The notes below the pieces were generated by a model. The model did no database searches. It was not told the origin of the DNA and saw only the letters and a list, made by a program, of their open reading frames with translations. A stretch of DNA of 64,000 bases from Palsa-504 sp963744575 (lineage in GTDB: Bacteria > Actinomycetota > Actinomycetes > Streptosporangiales > Streptosporangiaceae): NCBI GenBank assembly GCA_963744575.1, contig CAVUUF010000019.1, forward strand, positions 1-64,000, in the 5' to 3' direction. Of the stretch, positions 59,530 to 64,000 are shown one piece after another. Position 1 is the stretch's first letter, and every line of letters begins with the position of its first letter. Position numbers and translations under genes: made by a program.

Positions 59530-60473
59530 TGCACATCATTCCCGGTGCTCGTGGGTGCCTGTGGCACGCTGATGAGATCTGCGGCCCCGGCCCGGAGCAG
59601 CTCCGCGGCGAGGTCACGACCGAGTTGGCGCGCGTCAGCCGCGGCCGCGGCGCCGTGGGCGCGCAGCACGCGGCGCCCGTCCGGGGCGATCACGGCGGCC
59701 TGCATCTGCAGCTGGCCCGCTCCGGCCGCCGCGTAAGCCCCGATGGGCGCGCTGCAGCCCGCCTCGAGCGCCTCGAGCAGGCTGCGCTCGGCGGTCACCG
59801 CGGCCAGGCTGGCCTGGTCGCTCACCGCGCCGAGCAGCGCCGCCAGCCCGGGCTCGCCGTCCCGGCACTCCACCGCCAGGGCGCCCTGGCCGGGGGCGGG
59901 GAGCATCTCGTCCGGCTCGAAGACCTGCGTGACCGCGCCGACGTCGCCGATCCGGGCCAGGCCGGCGTAGGCCAGCACCACCCCGTCGAGCTCACCGCCG
60001 CCGACCTTGCCCAGCCGGGTGCCGGCGTTGCCGCGGATCGGGACGCAGCGCAGGTCGCCGCGGAGCCCGAGCAGCTGCGCCGCCCGCCGCGGCGAGCCGG
60101 TGCCGATCCTGGCCCCGGCGGCCAGGTCGGCGAGCTTGGCGCCGTCCCGCGCCACCAGCGCGTCCCGCGGGTCGTCCCGGGGCGGCACCGCGGCCAGCAC
60201 GATGCCCGCCGCGGGCCCGGAAGGCAGGTCCTTCAGCGAGTGCACGGCCAGGTCCACCGCGCCGCCCAGCAGCGCCTCGCGCAGCGCGCTGACGAAGACG
60301 CCGGTGCCGCCGATCTGGGTCAGCTGCGCCCGGCTGACGTCGCCCAGCGTGGTCACCCCGACGAGCTCGACCGGCCGCCCGGTGCGCGCGGTGATCATCC
60401 CGGCCACCTGGCGGGACTGCGCGATGGCCATCGGGCTCTTGCGGCTGCCGAGCCGGAGCGGCTGCTGTGTCAC
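59526..60473 (-). CDS. hemC: Porphobilinogen deaminase (hydroxymethylbilane synthase)
   Basis: A 315-residue enzyme polymerising four porphobilinogens. LRLGSRKSPMAIAQS at the N-terminus, VDLAVHSLKDLPS with the catalytic Asp, GTGSPRRAAQL, IRGNAGTRLGKV and LEAGCSAPIGAYA with the dipyrromethane cofactor Cys are conserved. The GTG at 60473 (VTQQPLRLGSR) is preferred; the open frame extends to 60503 without conserved residues. It lies between hemA and hemD. Confidence 0.96.
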   Translation of the reverse strand: MTQQPLRLGSRKSPMAIAQSRQVAGMITARTGRPVELVGVTTLGDVSRAQLTQIGGTGVFVSALREALLGGAVDLAVHSLKDLPSGPAAGIVLAAVPPRDDPRDALVARDGAKLADLAAGARIGTGSPRRAAQLLGLRGDLRCVPIRGNAGTRLGKVGGGELDGVVLAYAGLARIGDVGAVTQVFEPDEMLPAPGQGALAVECRDGEPGLAALLGAVSDQASLAAVTAERSLLEALEAGCSAPIGAYAAAGAGQLQMQAAVIAPDGRRVLRAHGAAAAADARQLGRDLAAELLRAGAADLISVPQAPTSTGNDVQ

Positions 60474-60519
60474 CCGTTCACCCTTCTCGCCGTGCCACCG
60501 CACGCCGCCGTACCGCCGT

Positions 60520-61827
60520 TCACCGTGCGCCTTCCTGCTCCGGGGCGGCGCGGGTGACCGCCTCGACTGCGCGTGGATCGAGGTCGAAGAGGACCCGCAG
60601 GGCCGCGGCGTACTCCTCGCCCCCCGGCGAGCCCGCGAGTTCCTTGACCCGTACCGTCGGCGCGTGCAAGATCTTGTCTACCACTCGCCGCACGGTCTGG
60701 GCTATCTCATCGAGGGCATGCCCGCTCAGGCCGTCGGCGCTCAGCCAGGCCAGCCGGGCCAGCTCGCCGTCGACCACCTTGCCCGCCTTGGCCCGCAGGG
60801 CGACCACCGTCGGGGCCACCCGGGCGGCGTCCATGGCCGACTGGTACCCGGCGAGTTCGGCCTCGAGGATCGCGCGCACGGCGGCGATGTCGTCGCCGGC
60901 GATCGCGGCGGCGTGCTCGCGGAGCTGATCCATGCCGACGAGCAGCACGCCCGGCAGGCCGGCCGCGGCCGGCTCGACGTCCCGCGGCATGGCCAGGTCC
61001 AGGATCACCAGTGCGCCCCGGCCCGTGGTGAGCGCGGCGGAGGTCATGTCGCGCGTGATGACCGGCGCGGCCGCGCCGGTGCAGGAGATGACGACGTCCG
61101 CGGCGGCCATCGCGGCCGGCAGGTCCGCCAGCCCGGCGGCCCTGGTGGCGCTCACGCTCGCGGCGAGCCGCTCGGCGCGGGAGCGGGTCCGGTTGGCCAC
61201 CACGATGCTCGCCGCCCCGCTCCTGGCCGCCGTGGCCACGGCCAGCCCGCTCATCGCGCCGGCCCCCACGACGAGCACGTCCCGGCCGGCCAGCGCGCCG
61301 GCGCCCCCCGCGAGCTCGATCGCGGCGCTCAGCATGCTGGGACCGGCCCGGCCGATCCCGGTCTCGGCCCGGGCCCGCTTGCCGGTGCGCAGCGCGAGCC
61401 GGCCGAGGTCGCCGAGTACCCGGCCGACCGTGCCGTGCTCCGCGGCCAGCTTGACGGCCGCGCGTACCTGGCCGAGGATCTGGTCCTCGCCGATCACCAT
61501 CGAGTCGAGCCCGGCGGCCACCGCGAGCAGGTGGCTCACCGCCCGGTCCTCGTAGTGCACGTACAGGTACTGGGTGAGCTCGTACCGCGGCATGCCGCAG
61601 TGCCGGGCCAGCAGCTCGCAGATGGCGGTGACGCCCGCGTGGAACCGCCCCACGTCGGCGTACACCTCGACCCGGTTGCACGTCGAGACGACGAAGGCCT
61701 CGGCGACCGGCTCGGCCTGCACCACGTCGCGGAGCAGCTTGGTGAGCGTGTCGCCGCTTATCGCGGCCCGCTCCAAGGTCGCCACCGGGGCGCTGTTATG
61801 ACTGAGGCCGACTACGAGCACACTCAC
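60520..61827 (-). CDS. hemA: Glutamyl-tRNA reductase
   Basis: A 435-residue enzyme, first step of C5 tetrapyrrole synthesis. The catalytic Cys is in VVSTCNRVEVYADV; LVVGLSHNSAPV opens the protein; EDQILGQVRAAVKLA, VLVVGAGAMSGLAVATAA (NADPH site) and VANRTRSRAERLA follow. A dimerisation helix ends the protein. The GTG start overlaps the rex stop (GTGA), so translation is coupled, and the operon is expected to be under Rex control. Confidence 0.97.
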   Translation of the reverse strand: MSVLVVGLSHNSAPVATLERAAISGDTLTKLLRDVVQAEPVAEAFVVSTCNRVEVYADVGRFHAGVTAICELLARHCGMPRYELTQYLYVHYEDRAVSHLLAVAAGLDSMVIGEDQILGQVRAAVKLAAEHGTVGRVLGDLGRLALRTGKRARAETGIGRAGPSMLSAAIELAGGAGALAGRDVLVVGAGAMSGLAVATAARSGAASIVVANRTRSRAERLAASVSATRAAGLADLPAAMAAADVVISCTGAAAPVITRDMTSAALTTGRGALVILDLAMPRDVEPAAAGLPGVLLVGMDQLREHAAAIAGDDIAAVRAILEAELAGYQSAMDAARVAPTVVALRAKAGKVVDGELARLAWLSADGLSGHALDEIAQTVRRVVDKILHAPTVRVKELAGSPGGEEYAAALRVLFDLDPRAVEAVTRAAPEQEGAR

Positions 61828-62786
61828 CTGTTCACCGCCAAGCCCTGGGCCGCGAGTTCCGGGGTCACCTGAGGTGTTGAACGTCCGCCGGCGCCTCCGG
61901 CGTTCCCGGCGCCCCCGGCGTTCCCGCCCGCGGCGTCGGCCGGCGCTGGCTCCGGCCGGCCCGCCGACCGGCGCTGGGCGTGGAAGGCCAGGATCTGCAG
62001 CTCGATCGAGAGGTCGACCTTCCGCACGTCTACCCCTTCCGGCACGCTCAGCACGAGCGGCGCGAAGTTGAGGATACTCGTGACGCCCGCCGCGACCAGC
62101 CGGTCGCAGACGGCCTGCGCGGACCCGGCCGGGGCGGCGATCACGCCGATCGCGACCTTGTGCCTGGCCACCACGGCCTCGAGCTCGTCGACGTGCCGGA
62201 CGGTCAGCCTCGCGATCCTGCTGCCCACGATAGCCGTGTCGCTGTCGAGCATGGCGGCGATCGTGAAGCCGCGGGAAACGAAACCGCCGTAGTTGGCCAG
62301 CGCGCGGCCGAGGTTGCCGGCGCCCACGATGACCACCGGCCAGTCCTGCGTCAGGCCCAGCGTCCTGGACACCTGGTAGACGAGGTAGTCGACGTCGTAG
62401 CCGACCCCCCTGATCCCGTAGGAGCCCAGGTGGGACAGGTCCTTGCGCAGCTTGGCCGAGTTGACTCCCGCGGCGGCGGCGAGTTCCTCGCTGGCCACCG
62501 TGCCGATACCGCGGTCGGCCAGGCTGTACAGCGCGCGCAGGTAGACCGGCAGCCGCGCCACCGTGGCCTCGGGTATGCCGTCGCCCTGGCCGTTCACCTC
62601 GGCCGGGCCCTCGGTTCTCAGCCGGTCATCATTTCTCAGCTGGCCATCATTTCTCGGCTCGCCTTCGATTGCGGGCTGGCCCTCGGTTCCGGGCAGGCCG
62701 TTGGCCCTGGCCCTGACGCTGGCGTTGGCCTGGCCGCTTGTTTCGGCCTGACCGCTGGCTTCTGGCGGCATAGCGTTACTGTGCAT
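61824..62786 (-). CDS. rex: Redox-sensing transcriptional repressor Rex
   Basis: A 320-residue protein. A low-complexity N-terminal extension of about 75 residues (NDGQLRND-type repeats) precedes the winged helix (ARLPVYLRALYSLADRG, VNSAKLRKDLSHLGSYGIRGVGYDV) and the NAD(H)-binding domain (VVIVGAGNLGRALANYGGF, GVIAAPAGSAQAVCDRLVAAG). Rex releases DNA when NADH rises. A strong Rex operator lies at 62878-62897 upstream, so autoregulation of rex-hemACDB is likely, as known in Streptomyces. Confidence 0.95.
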   Translation of the reverse strand: MHSNAMPPEASGQAETSGQANASVRARANGLPGTEGQPAIEGEPRNDGQLRNDDRLRTEGPAEVNGQGDGIPEATVARLPVYLRALYSLADRGIGTVASEELAAAAGVNSAKLRKDLSHLGSYGIRGVGYDVDYLVYQVSRTLGLTQDWPVVIVGAGNLGRALANYGGFVSRGFTIAAMLDSDTAIVGSRIARLTVRHVDELEAVVARHKVAIGVIAAPAGSAQAVCDRLVAAGVTSILNFAPLVLSVPEGVDVRKVDLSIELQILAFHAQRRSAGRPEPAPADAAGGNAGGAGNAGGAGGRSTPQVTPELAAQGLAVNR

Positions 62787-62877
62787 CGCGGCAGCGCTCC
62801 TGGGGTTGGGCCCTTGGGGTTGGGGTCAAGGCGGCGGTAAGAGCCCGCGTCAGCCGACGTCATTCCCACGGTACGCC

Positions 62878-62897
62878 TTTGTGCATCAATTCACAAA
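62878..62897. promoter_or_regulatory. Rex operator
   Basis: TTTGTGCATCAATTCACAAA is a near-perfect inverted repeat matching the Rex consensus TGTGAAN4TTCACA pattern (TGTG-N8-CACA). It is about 90 bp upstream of the rex start, in an otherwise G/C-dominated gap (62787-63100) that contains no gene. The rest of the gap holds short GGATCCTCCCGG-type repeats near 63150. Confidence 0.85.
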
Positions 62898-63100
62898 GTG
62901 ACGCAGGTGACGCTGCGCCCCTCGTCCGCGCGAAGCCCCGGCCCGACAGCCCTGGTCAGGGGCTTAGTGAGGGTCTGATAACTGGGCGAGTTCGGCGGGG
63001 GTGCCCGGGACTGGCGCGGTGATGGCGTCGTGGCTGGCGGCCGATGGTGCCGGGGTGCGCTGTGGTGCCTGGGTGGCGCGTGATGCGGTGCCGGGCGGGA

Positions 63101-63448
63101 TTAGCGGGGAGGATCGGGGTTCCCGGGAGACTTTGGTGCCCTGGGGTTGCCCGGATCCTCCCGGGAACCCGGATCCTCCCGGAAACTCCGTGCCTTGGGC
63201 TGGCCGAGCGCGTCCCGGAGCCGGGCCTCCCTCAGCCGCCAGAAGTCGATCTGCACCCCGTCGACGAGGGTCACCGGGATCTTGTCCCAGTATTCGCGCA
63301 TGTCATCGGGCGACGCGGTGATGTCGCGTTCCTCCCAGCCGACGCCCAGGTCGGCGGCGACCCGCTCGATCACCGCCCGCGCGTCGTCGCACAGGTGACA
63401 CCCCGGCCGACCGAGCAGCGTGATCCTGGCCACGCTAACCGCCGTCAT
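63101..63448 (-). CDS. Glutaredoxin-like (DUF836) protein
   Basis: A 115-residue protein. ITLLGRPGCHLCDDARAVIERVA has the CxxC redox site, and KIPVTLVDGVQIDFWRL holds the cis-Pro strand. A Pro/Arg/Asp-rich tail with a DPGSREDPG repeat follows. The ATG at 63448 (MTAVSVARITLL) is preferred to 63484. In related actinobacteria this gene sits upstream of rex, as here. It overlaps the ABM-domain gene by 14 bp. Confidence 0.85.
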   Translation of the reverse strand: MTAVSVARITLLGRPGCHLCDDARAVIERVAADLGVGWEERDITASPDDMREYWDKIPVTLVDGVQIDFWRLREARLRDALGQPKARSFREDPGSREDPGNPRAPKSPGNPDPPR

Positions 63449-63989
63449 GACGCCGCCCCGCCGACGGCATCTGGCGCCGGTCAAGTCCTTCGTAACGCGG
63501 CTGGTAGGGACGCTGCGGCCGGGTAGGGGGCAGCGGCTGCGGCCGTGGCGGCGGTCGGCCAGGCAACCCGCCAGGGGGCAACCCGCCAGGCGGTGGCGTC
63601 CGCGCTCCGGGCGGCTGCGGGCTGGGCAGCGGCGCGATCTTGGCGTACTTGAGCCGCAGTTCGATGACGTTGGTGGCGAGCACGCACGATCTGCGTTCGG
63701 CCACGAAGCGCTGCATGCAGGGCTGGTTCTCGTGGCTCTCGAACGCCGCGCGGTCGCGGTAGATCTCGTAGAAGATCCGCTGCAGCGGAGCGTTCGGCAC
63801 CAGGTGGATGACGTACACCAGGGTGTCCGGTTCGCCGGTCCCGACCTCTTCCGCCGTCTGCTCGGCGAGCCGGTCGAAGTCGGCCACCCGGTCCTCGAGC
63901 AGCGTGAAGATCAGGATCCGGCCGTACGGCCTGGCCGGCGTGGCCGCCGGGGCGGGCGGGCCGGGGCGGCCGGTCACGGCGCCGGGCAT
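63435..63989 (-). CDS. ABM-domain protein (possible quinol monooxygenase-like) with Pro-rich tail
   Basis: Residues about 20-115 form an antibiotic-biosynthesis-monooxygenase-like ferredoxin fold (RILIFTLLEDRVADFDRLAEQ, LVYVIHLVPNAPLQRIFYEIY, FESHENQPCMQRFVAERR). The last 60 residues are Pro/Gly/Arg-rich with PPGG repeats. Such domains act on small aromatic or quinone-like substrates, but the function here is unknown. The frame is open to the window edge, so the start could lie outside. Confidence 0.7.
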   Translation of the reverse strand: MPGAVTGRPGPPAPAATPARPYGRILIFTLLEDRVADFDRLAEQTAEEVGTGEPDTLVYVIHLVPNAPLQRIFYEIYRDRAAFESHENQPCMQRFVAERRSCVLATNVIELRLKYAKIAPLPSPQPPGARTPPPGGLPPGGLPGRPPPRPQPLPPTRPQRPYQPRYEGLDRRQMPSAGRRHDGG

Positions 63990-64000
63990 GCCGTCGTGCT

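Noticed and set aside
63110..63190. GGATCCTCCCGG repeats as a regulatory element
   Set aside because: They lie inside the coding tail of the glutaredoxin-like gene and encode its DPG/REDPG repeats.
1..64000. tRNA, rRNA or riboswitch genes
   Set aside because: I looked for T-loop (GGTTCGA) patterns and large structured leaders and found none convincing; small RNAs cannot be excluded by eye.

Overview
The window is high-GC actinobacterial DNA. It carries a BldC-type developmental regulator, a Rex-controlled heme block (rex, hemA, hemC, a cobA/hemD fusion, hemB, hemL), a ResA/ResB/CcsB cytochrome c assembly block, and an mfd / SurA-like lipoprotein / mazG set. All of these are typical of Streptomyces, Streptosporangiales and related lineages. 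I cannot place it more precisely from sequence alone.

Layout. 1-3.3 kb: end of a secreted lipoprotein, a PAP2 phosphatase-like membrane protein, mazG and a SurA-like lipoprotein. 3.3-36.7 kb: a surface-polysaccharide island with at least eight glycosyltransferases (one more broken), three GH16 glycanase-like proteins, a polysaccharide deacetylase, sugar-nucleotide enzymes (two DegT-type aminotransferases, a Gfo/Idh/MocA oxidoreductase, an SDR epimerase, a hexapeptide acetyltransferase), a flippase, an ATP-grasp protein, a sigma factor fused to an anti-sigma-like tail, and a multi-pass membrane protein with an embedded reverse-transcriptase-like domain. The island holds several single-base frameshifts, duplicated fragments and IS debris. 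36.7-44.6 kb: mfd, a membrane protein, an APS kinase fused to an ATP-sulfurylase-like domain, a DUF4229 protein and a threonine-dehydratase-like enzyme. 44.9-51.2 kb: bldC, a putative zinc protease, and ccsB/resB/resA with a histidine phosphatase. 51.2-53.1 kb: an endonuclease-like gene split by an IS1182-type remnant. 53.4-64 kb: hemL, an intact IS605-type tnpB, a prim-pol protein, then hemB, hemD, hemC, hemA, rex, a glutaredoxin-like gene and an ABM-domain protein. A clear Rex operator lies upstream of rex.

Two observations stand out. First, the membrane protein encoded at 33281-36292 contains, between two transmembrane blocks and in one uninterrupted frame, about 240 residues that match the fingers and palm of group II intron reverse transcriptases. 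The catalytic YxDD box is gone and part of the fingers is deleted, so this looks like a dead, domesticated RT fold in a cytoplasmic loop of a glycan-machinery protein. Second, a frameshifted fragment of the mfd 3' end lies just upstream of the SurA-like gene, 33 kb from the intact mfd. This marks both ends of the polysaccharide island and suggests that it entered by recombination at the mfd 3' end, splitting an ancestral mfd-surA-mazG order.

Inferred cooperation: the sugar-nucleotide enzymes probably make an amino-sugar acid of the diacetamido-uronic acid type. The glycosyltransferases, flippase and membrane protein assemble and export a polymer, and the secreted GH16 and deacetylase proteins trim it. 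The fused sigma factor is a candidate envelope-responsive regulator.
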